Positions 21,158 through 30,991 of a DNA stretch of 64,000 bases are shown piece after piece (position 1 is the first letter of the stretch; every line of letters starts with the position of its first letter). A program made the translations under genes and the position numbers. The stretch is from Sphingomonas_L flavalba_A. Lineage in GTDB: Bacteria > Pseudomonadota > Alphaproteobacteria > Sphingomonadales > Sphingomonadaceae. The DNA is taken from assembly GCF_047553045.1 (NCBI RefSeq), contig NZ_CP180208.1:2604001-2668000 (forward strand), read 5' to 3'. The notes under the pieces were generated by a model. The model saw only the letters and a program-made list of their open reading frames with translations, made no database searches and was not told where the DNA came from.

Positions 21158-21817
21158 ATGTGCATGGAAAGGCAGCGCCAATCCGCCGGTATCGGCGCGA
21201 CGATCGCGCCCCCGCGATTCATTGTTTTTCTGCTTGTTCTGACAGCCGCCGTCGGCGGGTCGGCCGGATGGATGGCACCCGGCCATGCGCTGCTGATCGG
21301 CTTCGATATCGCAGCCGCGCTGTTCCTGCTATCGCTCGCCCCACTGCTCGGCGACCATAGTGCCGACCAGATGCGGGAAGCGGCACGGCTGAACGATGCC
21401 AACCGCGCGCTGTTGCTTGTCATCACCGGCGTGGTGATCGTCGCTATTCTGGTCGCGGTCGGTGTCGAGCTGCGTTCCGCCCGGCAAGCGGACGCGGCGG
21501 AAGCGGCATTGATCATCGGTACGCTGGCGCTGGCATGGCTTTTCTCCAACATGGTCTACGCGCTGCATTACGCGCACCTTTATTATCTGGGCGACGGCGC
21601 GGCGGGTGACCGAGGTGGCCTCCGCGTGCCGGGCACGGACGAACCGGATTACTGGGACTTCATCTATTTCTCGTTCACCCTCGGCATGACTTTCCAGACC
21701 TCCGACGTCGATATGCCGGGGCGGCACATGCGGCGGGTGGCGATATTCCAGTGCCTGGCGGCGTTCGTGTTCAACATCGGCGTGCTGGCGTTCACGATCA
21801 ACGTGTTGGGCAGCTGA
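21158..21817 (+). CDS. DUF1345 integral membrane protein
   Basis: The product of about 219 aa has five predicted helices: about 20-42, 44-68, 85-108, 118-138 and a last one near 192-214. Family hallmarks include MVYALHYAHLYY and the segment EPDYWDFIYFSFTLGMTFQTSDV that resembles the pore-loop region of two-pore-type channels. DUF1345 has no established function. Start may be ATG 21158 or ATG 21164 (MERQRQS); neither has a strong ribosome binding site. Confidence 0.9.
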   Translation: MCMERQRQSAGIGATIAPPRFIVFLLVLTAAVGGSAGWMAPGHALLIGFDIAAALFLLSLAPLLGDHSADQMREAARLNDANRALLLVITGVVIVAILVAVGVELRSARQADAAEAALIIGTLALAWLFSNMVYALHYAHLYYLGDGAAGDRGGLRVPGTDEPDYWDFIYFSFTLGMTFQTSDVDMPGRHMRRVAIFQCLAAFVFNIGVLAFTINVLGS

Positions 21818-21889
21818 TCGGGCTGGACCGGGGGCGCCGGCGCCGCCTAAGCCTGTGCCCTAGTGCCACCAGCAAAAGAGCGCCGCCCG

Positions 21890-23800
21890 ATGAATGCCAG
21901 CCTGTTTCCGCTTGTCGCCATGCTTGCCGCCGTCCCCGTCCTTGCCGTCAACAGCGCGCCGCAGCCGACGCCGATCGTCGACACGATCCCGACGGCGAAG
22001 GACGAGCCCTATCCCGGCACGATCGCCCTGGCGGTCGACGCGACGGACGTGACGCGCGGCATCTTTCGGGTGAAGCAGACGATCCCGGTGGCACAGGCGG
22101 GGCCGATGGTGCTGCTCTATCCGAAATGGCTGCCGGGCAACCACAGCACGACCGGACCGATCCCGAAGCTGGCCGGGCTGGTCATCACCGCCGGCGGCCA
22201 GCCGGTGCCCTGGCGGCGCGACCCGGTCGACGTCTATGCCTTCCACATCGACGTGCCGGCCGGCGCCGGCCAGATCGACCTGCAGTTCCAGTATCTGTCG
22301 GCGACCGACGGGCCGCAGGGCCGCATCCAGATGACGCCGGAGATGCTGAGCCTGCAGTGGGAGAAGGTGTCGCTCTACCCGGCCGGCTATTTCACCCGCC
22401 GCATCCCGATCAAGGCGACGGCAACCTACCCCGATGGATGGACCGCCGCGTCCGGCCTGCCGTCGACCGCCAGCGGCGCGACCTACAGCTACGAAGCGAC
22501 CGACTATGAGACGCTGGTCGATTCGCCGACGATCGCCGGCCGCCACTACCGCGCGTTCGAGCTGAGTCCGCGCGTCACCCTGAACGTGATCGCCGACACC
22601 GCCAAGGAGCTTGACGCGACGCCGGAGCAGATCGCGGCGCACAAGAACCTCGTCACCCAGGCGCTGAAGCTATTCGGTACCCAGCAATACGACACATACC
22701 AGTTCCTGCTGACCATATCGGACGAACTGGGCGGCATCGGCCTGGAGCATCACCGCAGTTCGGAAAACGGCGTCGACCCCGGCTATTTCATCAAGTGGGA
22801 CAGTAATCCGGCCGAGCGCAATCTGCTGCCGCACGAATATACCCATAGCTGGAACGGCAAGTTCCGCCGCCCGGCCGACCTGTGGACCCCCGATTACCGG
22901 ACGCCGATGCAGGGCAGCCTGCTCTGGGTCTATGAGGGACAGACCCAGTTCTGGGGCTATGTGCTGCAGGCACGCTCCGGCCTGGTCGGCAAGCAGGACA
23001 CGCTCGATCAGCTGGCGATCATCGCCGCCGCTTATGACAATTTGCCGGCGCGGAGCTGGCGCGACCTGGTCGACACCACCAACGACCCCGTCATCGCCCA
23101 GCGGCGCCCGAAAGGCTGGATGAGCTGGCAGCGGTCGGAGGATTATTACAACGAAGGGCTGCTGGTGTGGATGGAGATCGATTCGATCCTGCGCGCGCGA
23201 TCCGGCGGCAAGAAGTCGATGGACGACTTCGCCCGTACCTTCTTTGGTATCAAGGACGGTGACTGGGGCGTCGTCACCTACACCCTCTCCGATGTCGCGA
23301 CGACGCTGAACGGGATCGTGCCCTATGACTGGGCGGATTTCCTCAACCGGCGGCTGACCGAGCACGCCAAGGGGGCGCCGCTCGCCGGCTTCATCGCATC
23401 GGGCTATCGGCTGACCTACACCGACGCGCCGACGGCGGCGTTCACCGCTCGGGAAAAATCGCGCAAGCTGGTCGACCTGAGCTATTCGCTCGGCCTGACG
23501 ATCGGCAGCAGAGACCGGATCGCCAAGACCGTGATGTGGGACGGTCCGGCATTCAATGCCGGCATAGACGTCGGCACCGAGATCGTCGCGGTCAACGGTC
23601 GCGCCTATTCCGACGACGGGATCAAGGCAGCGGTGACCGCGGCCAGAGACAGCGCCACCCCGATCCGGCTCCTTGTCAAGAATGGCGACCGCTATCGTGA
23701 GCTTGCCATCGACTATCGCGACGGGCTGCGCTACCCGCGCTTCGAGAAAATCGACAAGGGAGAGGGTGGCCTCGACCGGCTGCTGGCGCCGAAACCCTAG
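21890..23800 (+). CDS. M61 family metallopeptidase with PDZ domain
   Basis: The 636-aa secreted enzyme has a signal peptide (residues 1-22), the M61 N-terminal beta domain, and the gluzincin zinc site HEYTH (His315, Glu316, His319) with third ligand Glu349 in VYEGQTQFWG. A PDZ domain occupies about 540-620 (DGPAFNAGIDVGTEIVAVNG). M61 glycyl aminopeptidases cut N-terminal Gly/Ala; in the periplasm a role in peptide turnover is likely. The ATG at 21890 is chosen over one nine codons upstream, since it begins the signal peptide. Next gene starts 28 bases on. Confidence 0.94.
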   Translation: MNASLFPLVAMLAAVPVLAVNSAPQPTPIVDTIPTAKDEPYPGTIALAVDATDVTRGIFRVKQTIPVAQAGPMVLLYPKWLPGNHSTTGPIPKLAGLVITAGGQPVPWRRDPVDVYAFHIDVPAGAGQIDLQFQYLSATDGPQGRIQMTPEMLSLQWEKVSLYPAGYFTRRIPIKATATYPDGWTAASGLPSTASGATYSYEATDYETLVDSPTIAGRHYRAFELSPRVTLNVIADTAKELDATPEQIAAHKNLVTQALKLFGTQQYDTYQFLLTISDELGGIGLEHHRSSENGVDPGYFIKWDSNPAERNLLPHEYTHSWNGKFRRPADLWTPDYRTPMQGSLLWVYEGQTQFWGYVLQARSGLVGKQDTLDQLAIIAAAYDNLPARSWRDLVDTTNDPVIAQRRPKGWMSWQRSEDYYNEGLLVWMEIDSILRARSGGKKSMDDFARTFFGIKDGDWGVVTYTLSDVATTLNGIVPYDWADFLNRRLTEHAKGAPLAGFIASGYRLTYTDAPTAAFTAREKSRKLVDLSYSLGLTIGSRDRIAKTVMWDGPAFNAGIDVGTEIVAVNGRAYSDDGIKAAVTAARDSATPIRLLVKNGDRYRELAIDYRDGLRYPRFEKIDKGEGGLDRLLAPKP

Positions 23801-23828
23801 CAGGCGCCGATCCACCGCAGGGATATTC

Positions 23829-24368
23829 ATGAACATCGATCTGATACCGGTCGGCGACAATCCGCCGCACAGCCTGAACGTCATCATCGAAGTGCCGGTG
23901 GGCGGCGAGCCGGTCAAATACGAATTCGACAAGAAGTCGGGCGCGCTGTTCGTCGACCGCATCCTCCACACGCCGATGCGCTACCCGGCGAATTACGGCT
24001 TCGTGCCGCACACCCTGTCGCCCGACGGCGACCCGCTCGACGCGCTGGTCATCGCCCGCTCGCCGTTCGTCCCCGGCTGCGTCGTCCGCGCCCGGCCGAT
24101 CGGCGTACTGAAACTGGAGGACGAGGCCGGCGGTGACGAAAAGCTGATCGCGGTACCGGTCGACACCACCTTCCCCTATTATTCCGACGTCGGCGAACGC
24201 GGTGACCTGCCGTCGATCGTGCTTCAGCAGATCGAACATTTCTTCAAACACTACAAGGATCTGGAAGAAAAGAAGTGGGTCCGCATCGGCAACTGGGGCG
24301 ACGCGGAGGAAGCACGCCGGATCGTCATCGAGGCAATTGAGCGCGCCGGGCAACAGAAAGCCGGCTGA
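23829..24368 (+). CDS. ppa: Inorganic pyrophosphatase (family I)
   Basis: The 179-aa product is typical bacterial PPase: EVPVGGEPVKYEFDKKSG near residues 21-38, RYPANYGFVPHTLSPDGDPLDALV with the metal-binding Asp cluster around 50-75, and HYKDLEEKKW near the end. It hydrolyses cytoplasmic PPi to drive biosynthetic reactions. Upstream in-frame extension is antisense to nothing but lacks protein character and is replaced by ATG 23829. Confidence 0.97.
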   Translation: MNIDLIPVGDNPPHSLNVIIEVPVGGEPVKYEFDKKSGALFVDRILHTPMRYPANYGFVPHTLSPDGDPLDALVIARSPFVPGCVVRARPIGVLKLEDEAGGDEKLIAVPVDTTFPYYSDVGERGDLPSIVLQQIEHFFKHYKDLEEKKWVRIGNWGDAEEARRIVIEAIERAGQQKAG

Positions 24369-24487
24369 ATCGCTTCATCGGCGCCGTGCGGCGGTTCAAT
24401 CGCCGGGCGGCGCCACACCCGCGCCGCGCGGCATCGGCCGCCGGCACATTATTGTCTGCGTGCAAAAGGCTTTGGCCCCGCCCCTGT

Positions 24488-24635
24488 GAGGCCAGGCACG
24501 CGAGCACCTCCCCTGTGCCATGCCTTCCGCATCTGCATGGCCGCGCAGGCGCCGCAGCAGGAACGCCATCACTACCGGCCCAAACCGACGAATCAGCTGG
24601 TCGAGGTCCGTCGCCTCCCCGAATTGACTCGCCAT
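24488..24635 (-). pseudogene. Remnant of an ECF-type sigma factor, N-terminal fragment
   Basis: The minus-strand frame from ATG 24635 (GGGACGGGAG upstream) reads DLDQLIRRFGPVVMAFLLRR and LRGHADAEGMAQ, which looks like sigma-70 region 2 (compare ADAEDLAQEV in ECF factors). After AQ the pattern continues as EVLACLAS only if the frame is shifted within GGGGAGG near 24505. No region 4 follows. I read it as a truncated, frameshifted remnant; a genuine 79-aa protein is less likely. The rest of 24369-24784 shows nothing else. Confidence 0.4.
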
Positions 24636-24784
24636 GCGCTCCCGTCCCTTTGCACCTCAGAGTATAGGACACACAAGCGGCGCGGGCGTGTCACCCCGCG
24701 CTGGGGGAGTCGGGTCCGCACGATACTGCCCCGGCTACGGCAGGGACTTGCCATACGCCGGATGTGCAGGACGAATATAAGAAA

Positions 24785-24860
24785 TGGTGGAGCCGAGGGG
24801 GATCGAACCCCTGACCTCTACACTGCCAGTGTAGCGCTCTCCCAGCTGAGCTACGGCCCC
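24785..24860 (-). tRNA. tRNA-Ala (GGC)
   Basis: A 76-nt cloverleaf GGGGCCGTAGCTCAG...CCACCA has anticodon arm CTACA-CTGGCAG-TGTAG and T-arm GGTTCGATCCC; CCA is encoded. It is a solitary tRNA, distinct from the spacer tRNA-Ala (TGC). Confidence 0.97.
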
Positions 24861-24930
24861 ATCGCGCACCGCCATGTCCGGCGGGCGTTCGAGTGGCGCC
24901 GCCTTTAGGCAGGCGCCACGCGGAAATCAA

Positions 24931-25251
24931 TCAGCTTTCGTCGTCATTCTCGGTGGTCTTCACGCCAAGATCGTCGTCACCGCCGAGATCGACCTCGTCA
25001 TCCGGCGATTCCTCGGCATCTTCGTCGATGTCCAGATCCTCGTCGGTTTCCAGATGATCGCCCTCTTTGTCCGACTCGGCCGGCTTCTTGGGCGCGTCAT
25101 ATGGCAGCGGCTGCTTCGATTTCAGAATCGGCTCCGGTTCCCAGACATTCCCGCATTCTATGCAGGTGACCGGGTCCTCCTTGCCAAGATCGTAGAAGCG
25201 GGTCGCGCATTTCGGGCAAGTCCGCTTGGTGCCCCATTCCGGCTTCACCAT
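24931..25251 (-). CDS. FYDLN acid domain protein (TIGR02300 family)
   Basis: The 106-aa protein begins with a zinc ribbon (Cys12, Cys15, Cys30, Cys33) that contains the family signature FYDLGKEDP, followed by a Pro/Lys linker and a highly acidic tail of about 45 residues (DEDLDIDEDAEE and similar). It is a conserved alphaproteobacterial protein of unknown function; the ribbon and acidic tail suggest a nucleic-acid or protein-binding adaptor, which is inference. ATG 25251 is fixed by the conserved MVKPEWGTKR start. It is divergent from aroA. Confidence 0.93.
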   Translation of the reverse strand: MVKPEWGTKRTCPKCATRFYDLGKEDPVTCIECGNVWEPEPILKSKQPLPYDAPKKPAESDKEGDHLETDEDLDIDEDAEESPDDEVDLGGDDDLGVKTTENDDES

Positions 25252-25395
25252 GTGCCGCCTCGTGCCTCCGAAAAATGAAAGGAGCGGCGCGTCGGAAATC
25301 CGCCGGGCCGCAATTCGGCGCGCGCCTTGCCATAGCGACGCGCCGCTGTCAAAGACCGCCGGTCCCCGCCGGCACCCCCTTTTTCGGAGAACAGT

Positions 25396-26724
25396 ATGAT
25401 GCGCACCGCCCCGTGCCCGCAGCTCTTCGGCCCCAGCGGGCCGCTTGGCGGCATTGTGCGGGTTCCCGGCGACAAATCGATCAGCCACCGCGCGCTAATG
25501 CTGGCGGCGCTGGCGGTCGGCACCAGCCGGATCGAGGGGTTACTGGAAGGCGAGGACGTGTTGGCTACCGCCGCCGCGATGCGAGCGATGGGCGCTGAGG
25601 TGGTGCGCGGCGCCGACGGTGTATGGACGGTTGACGGCGTCGGCGTCGGCGGCCTGATGCAGCCGGAACAGGCGCTGGAGATGGGCAATTCCGGCACGTC
25701 GACCCGGCTGCTCGCCGGCCTTGTCGCCAGCCACCCAATCACCGCGACCTTCACCGGCGATGCATCGCTGTCGCACCGGCCGATGGGCCGAATCATCGAG
25801 CCGCTGTCAGCGATGGGCGCGGATTTCACCACCAGCCCAGGCGGCCGGCTGCCGATGACGGTCCGCGGCCTGGCGCCGGCGATCCCCACGACATACCGGC
25901 TGCCGGTGGCATCCGCGCAGGTCAAATCGGCTATCCTGCTCGCCGGCCTGAACGCGCCGGGCATCACCCGCGTGATCGAACCAGTGCCGACCCGCGACCA
26001 TAGCGAACGGATGCTGGCCGGGTTCGGCGCGAAACTGACGGTGGAAACTATCGAAGGCGTCCGCCATATCGCCATCACCGGCGAAGCGGCGTTGCGGCCG
26101 CAGCAGATCGTCGTACCCGCCGATCCGTCTTCGGCCGCCTTCCCGGCGGTGGCCGCGCTGATCGTCCCCGGCTCCGCGATCGTCATCGAAAATGTCGGAA
26201 TCAACCCGACCCGTGCCGGGCTGTTCGACGCACTCAGGATGATGGGCGCCGACATCACCTTCACCAACCAGCGCGACGTGGGCGGTGAGCCGGTGGCCGA
26301 CATCACCGTCCGCCATACGCCGCTGCGCGGGGTGGAGGTGCCGCCGGAGATCGCGCCGAGCATGATCGACGAATATCCGATCCTGTTCGTCGCCGCCGCG
26401 CTGGCCGAGGGCCGCACGGTGATGCGCGGCCTTGCCGAACTGCGCGTCAAGGAATCCGACCGGATCGCGGTGATGGCGGAAGGACTGCGGACGATCGGCG
26501 CCCGGGTCGAGGAGCTGGAGGACGGGCTGATCGTCGAGGGCTCCGGCGGCGAACCGCTGGCGGGCGGAGGCACCGTTGCCTCCCACCTCGACCACCGTAT
26601 TGCGATGAGCCTGGCCGTCGCCGGCCTAGCGGCGCGCAAGGCGGTAACCATCGACGATTTCTCACCGGTCGACACCAGCTTTCCCGGTTTTGCCGCGCTG
26701 CTCTCCGGCTTGACGAATCGCTGA
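25396..26724 (+). CDS. aroA: 3-phosphoshikimate 1-carboxyvinyltransferase (EPSP synthase, class II-like)
   Basis: The 442-aa enzyme joins shikimate-3-phosphate and phosphoenolpyruvate in the chorismate pathway. PGDKSISHRALML (24-36), GDASLSHRPMGR, SAQVKSAILLAGL, TRDHSERM, MIDEYPILFVAAA and LRVKESDRIAVM are all present. These blocks match the class II enzymes (Agrobacterium CP4 type) better than the E. coli type. In the PEP-loop GNSGTSTR the residue aligned with CP4 Ala100 is Gly100. Start is ATG 25396, or the ATG directly before it in frame (25396 is the first of two). Probably heads the aroA-peptidase-cmk run. Confidence 0.96.
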   Translation: MMRTAPCPQLFGPSGPLGGIVRVPGDKSISHRALMLAALAVGTSRIEGLLEGEDVLATAAAMRAMGAEVVRGADGVWTVDGVGVGGLMQPEQALEMGNSGTSTRLLAGLVASHPITATFTGDASLSHRPMGRIIEPLSAMGADFTTSPGGRLPMTVRGLAPAIPTTYRLPVASAQVKSAILLAGLNAPGITRVIEPVPTRDHSERMLAGFGAKLTVETIEGVRHIAITGEAALRPQQIVVPADPSSAAFPAVAALIVPGSAIVIENVGINPTRAGLFDALRMMGADITFTNQRDVGGEPVADITVRHTPLRGVEVPPEIAPSMIDEYPILFVAAALAEGRTVMRGLAELRVKESDRIAVMAEGLRTIGARVEELEDGLIVEGSGGEPLAGGGTVASHLDHRIAMSLAVAGLAARKAVTIDDFSPVDTSFPGFAALLSGLTNR

Positions 26725-26769
26725 GCCGGTTCGACGGATAGCAGGACCTGCTGCGCTGAGGGGAATGGC

Positions 26770-27756
26770 ATGAGCGGCTTGACGATCGACCGACGCGCTT
26801 TGATCGGCCTGCTGGGCGCGACGTTGTGCGCACCCGCAGCCTTTGCCCGCAGCATGGGGCCGATCCCGGCGCCCGACCAGGAGGCAATGGTCCCGGTCGC
26901 CGGCGGCCGTATCTATGTTCGGGTCAACGGTGCGCTCGACGGACCGGCGGCACCATTGCTGATGATCCATGGCGGCCCCGGCGGCTCGCACACCGGCTTC
27001 CTGCCAGCACTGGCGCTGGCGCAGGAGCGCGCGATTATCCTGTACGATCAGCTCGACAGTGGCCGGTCCGACCGGCCGGACGACCCGGCGAACTGGACGG
27101 TCGACCGCTTTGTCGACGAGATCGACGCGATCCGTCGCCATTTCGGTATCACGCGGCTGCATGTGCTGGGCGCAAGCTGGGGCGGAACGGTCGCGCTGGA
27201 ATATGGTGCGCGCCAGCCAGCCGGGTTGAGCAGCCTGATCCTGTCCTCGCCGCTGATCTCGACGCGCAGCTGGCTGGCCGACGCCGCGATACTGCGCGGC
27301 GAACTGCCGCCGGAAACACGCGACACGCTCACCGCCTGCGAGCAGCCCGCCCGCCCGGCGGCAGAGGTTTGCACGATCGCGACCGACGCATTCTACAAGG
27401 CGTATAACCGCCGCGAACCGGCGTTCGACGAGGTCCGCGCCTATACCGCCCAACTGCCGCCGATGTTCAACCGGCGCCTGTACGAGACGATGTGGGGCGC
27501 CTCTGAATTCGTCAGCACCGGCACGCTCAAGGATTATGACGGGGAACCGCTGCTGGCGCGGCTGACGGCGCCGACGTTGTTCATGGCCGGCCAGTATGAC
27601 GAGGCGCGGCCGGTGACCGTGGCCGGTTTTGCCGCGCGGGTGAAGCATGCCGGCTTCAGCGAGATCGCCGGCGCCGCCCACGGCCTGTTCAATGACCGGC
27701 CGGAAGAAACGCGGCGGGTCGTCGGCGCCTGGGCGCGGAGATTTGATCGCCGATGA
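26770..27756 (+). CDS. Proline iminopeptidase-like alpha/beta hydrolase (S33), exported
   Basis: The 328-aa protein has an N-terminal signal with twin Arg (DRRALIGLLGATLCAPAAFA), possibly Tat-type. The S33 features follow: oxyanion HGGPGG (His67), nucleophile elbow GASWGGT (Ser136), Asp in GQYDEARP and His in GAAHGLFND. Such enzymes release N-terminal proline or act on other small esters or amides. Substrate cannot be told from sequence. Its stop overlaps the cmk start as ATGA (27753-27756), so it is co-translated with cytidylate kinase, an unusual partner. Confidence 0.9.
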   Translation: MSGLTIDRRALIGLLGATLCAPAAFARSMGPIPAPDQEAMVPVAGGRIYVRVNGALDGPAAPLLMIHGGPGGSHTGFLPALALAQERAIILYDQLDSGRSDRPDDPANWTVDRFVDEIDAIRRHFGITRLHVLGASWGGTVALEYGARQPAGLSSLILSSPLISTRSWLADAAILRGELPPETRDTLTACEQPARPAAEVCTIATDAFYKAYNRREPAFDEVRAYTAQLPPMFNRRLYETMWGASEFVSTGTLKDYDGEPLLARLTAPTLFMAGQYDEARPVTVAGFAARVKHAGFSEIAGAAHGLFNDRPEETRRVVGAWARRFDRR

Positions 27757-28388
27757 TCATCGCGGTCGACGGCCCCGCGGCAAGCGGCAAGGGCACCATC
27801 GCCCGCGCGCTTGCCGCCCATTACGCGCTGCCGCATCTCGACACCGGGCTGCTGTATCGCGCGGTCGGGCAGACGCTGATCGACCATGGCGGCGACCCGG
27901 CGGACGCGAAAGCGGCGCTCGCCGCATGCCGGTTCAAGGACAAGCTGCTTGTCGACCCAAGGCTGCGTGACGATGCCGCTGGCATCGCGGCGTCGATCGT
28001 ATCAACCCACCCGGCGGTGCGCGCCGCGCTGATCGACCGACAGCGCAGCTTTGCCCGGCAGCCGGGCGGGGCCGTGCTTGACGGGCGCGACATCGGCACG
28101 GTGATCGCCCCGGACGCGGACGCAAAACTGTTCGTCCGCGCCACATCGCAAATCCGCGCCAGACGGCGGCACAACGAGCTGACGGCGCGCGGCATGGCCG
28201 TTACCTTCGACCACGTCCTTGCCGACATCAAGGCGCGCGACAAGCGTGATTCGACCCGCGCCGCCGCGCCGTTGCGGCAGGCGGAAGACGCGGTGCTGCT
28301 GGACACCAGCTATCTGTCGATCGAATCCGCCATTCACCACGCGATCGACATCGTCGAGCAGCGGCTGGCCGCCCGCACGAGCGGGTAA
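27753..28388 (+). CDS. cmk: Cytidylate kinase
   Basis: The 211-aa kinase has the P-loop GPAASGKGTIAR (residues 6-17), HLDTGLLYRAVG, LDGRDIGTVIAPDADAKLFV and the lid-region RDKRDSTRAAAPL. It phosphorylates CMP and dCMP. In many proteobacteria cmk lies between aroA and rpsA, as here, with an extra hydrolase inserted after aroA. The 266-base gap to rpsA is non-coding and likely contains the rpsA promoter and leader. Confidence 0.97.
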   Translation: MIIAVDGPAASGKGTIARALAAHYALPHLDTGLLYRAVGQTLIDHGGDPADAKAALAACRFKDKLLVDPRLRDDAAGIAASIVSTHPAVRAALIDRQRSFARQPGGAVLDGRDIGTVIAPDADAKLFVRATSQIRARRRHNELTARGMAVTFDHVLADIKARDKRDSTRAAAPLRQAEDAVLLDTSYLSIESAIHHAIDIVEQRLAARTSG

Positions 28389-28654
28389 GCCGCGCATTCG
28401 CTTGCCGGATAGGCCGCCCGCGGTTATAGCGCGCACATTCGGCGGGCGGATTCGCTCGTGAAGGATGGCGCGGAGGGGTCGGCCGGTAGCGGCCGCCAGT
28501 TCTCACGCGCCCTTTTCGCGTATCGCGTTCAGACCTTCACGATTGCTCCGCGTGCCGGGTGCCGTTCCGGCATGAGGCCGGCGCGGCGGCATATGGCCAA
28601 GACCACCGGAGACAACCGGTCGGCCAGCAATGACGTCAAGGGAACCCCAGATTT

Positions 28655-30367
<1,713 letters not shown>

Positions 30368-30405
30368 GCCGCAGCACGGGCGAGCCCCGCGCTGAAGGCA
30401 CCGGC

Positions 30406-30439
30406 AAACGGGGTGCGGCACCCGCCGCGCCCCGTTTTT
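30406..30439 (+). terminator. rpsA terminator
   Basis: AAACGGGGTGCGG pairs with CCGCGCCCCGTTT (one T-G pair) around CACCCG and runs into TTTTT (30435-30439). Confidence 0.9.
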
Positions 30440-30548
30440 CGTGCCCGGCATCCAAACAATGAATGATATTTCCCGCGTTTCATTCCTGATATGATGGCGC
30501 CGCCGCAGAGATGCGGGCGTTTGCGTGAAGATCCTGGCAGGAAATAGC

Positions 30549-30830
30549 ATGATCCGTTCCGAGCTCGTCCAACGCCTGTCCAGCGACCATCCGGACCTGT
30601 CGCTGCGCGAGGTCGAGAAGATCGTCGCGGTGTTCTTCGATCAGATCAGCGAACGGCTGGCCGAAGGCGGTCGGGTCGAGCTGCGCGGCTTCGGCGCCTT
30701 TTCGACCCGCGCGCGGGATTCCCGCGTCGGTCGCAATCCGCGCACCGGCGAGACGGTTGCCGTCGATGCCAAGCGCGTCCCCTATTTCAAGCCCGGCAAG
30801 GAAATGCGCGCCCGCCTCAACGCGGACTGA
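30549..30830 (+). CDS. ihfB: Integration host factor subunit beta
   Basis: The 93-aa HU/IHF-family protein has RGFGAFSTRARDSRVGRNPRTGETV, the DNA-minor-groove beta arm with the intercalating Pro in GRNPRTGE. IHF (with IhfA) bends DNA in replication, recombination and transcription. ATG 30549 with GGCAGGAAA upstream is preferred over the TTG/GTG-type start eight codons earlier. The rpsA terminator in front and its own spacing suggest a separate promoter in 30440-30540. Confidence 0.96.
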   Translation: MIRSELVQRLSSDHPDLSLREVEKIVAVFFDQISERLAEGGRVELRGFGAFSTRARDSRVGRNPRTGETVAVDAKRVPYFKPGKEMRARLNAD

Positions 30831-30991
30831 CGCCCGGCCCCTTCGTTAAAGCTCCCGTTCTCGCTGCGCCGCCCGCCCCGCGCCGCGCCCTGAGTATCGC
30901 CAAGCGCACGCTGCGTCGTTTCACGGCGCTGCAACCCGGCTGACATCGCCACGACCCATTGCCGGCCTAGCGCGGCGGCAAGGGGGCCGCC

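Noticed and set aside
24486..24908. Plus-strand open frame running across tRNA-Ala (GGC)
   Set aside because: Its end (GAEGDRTPDL...) is the well-known false translation of the tRNA complement.
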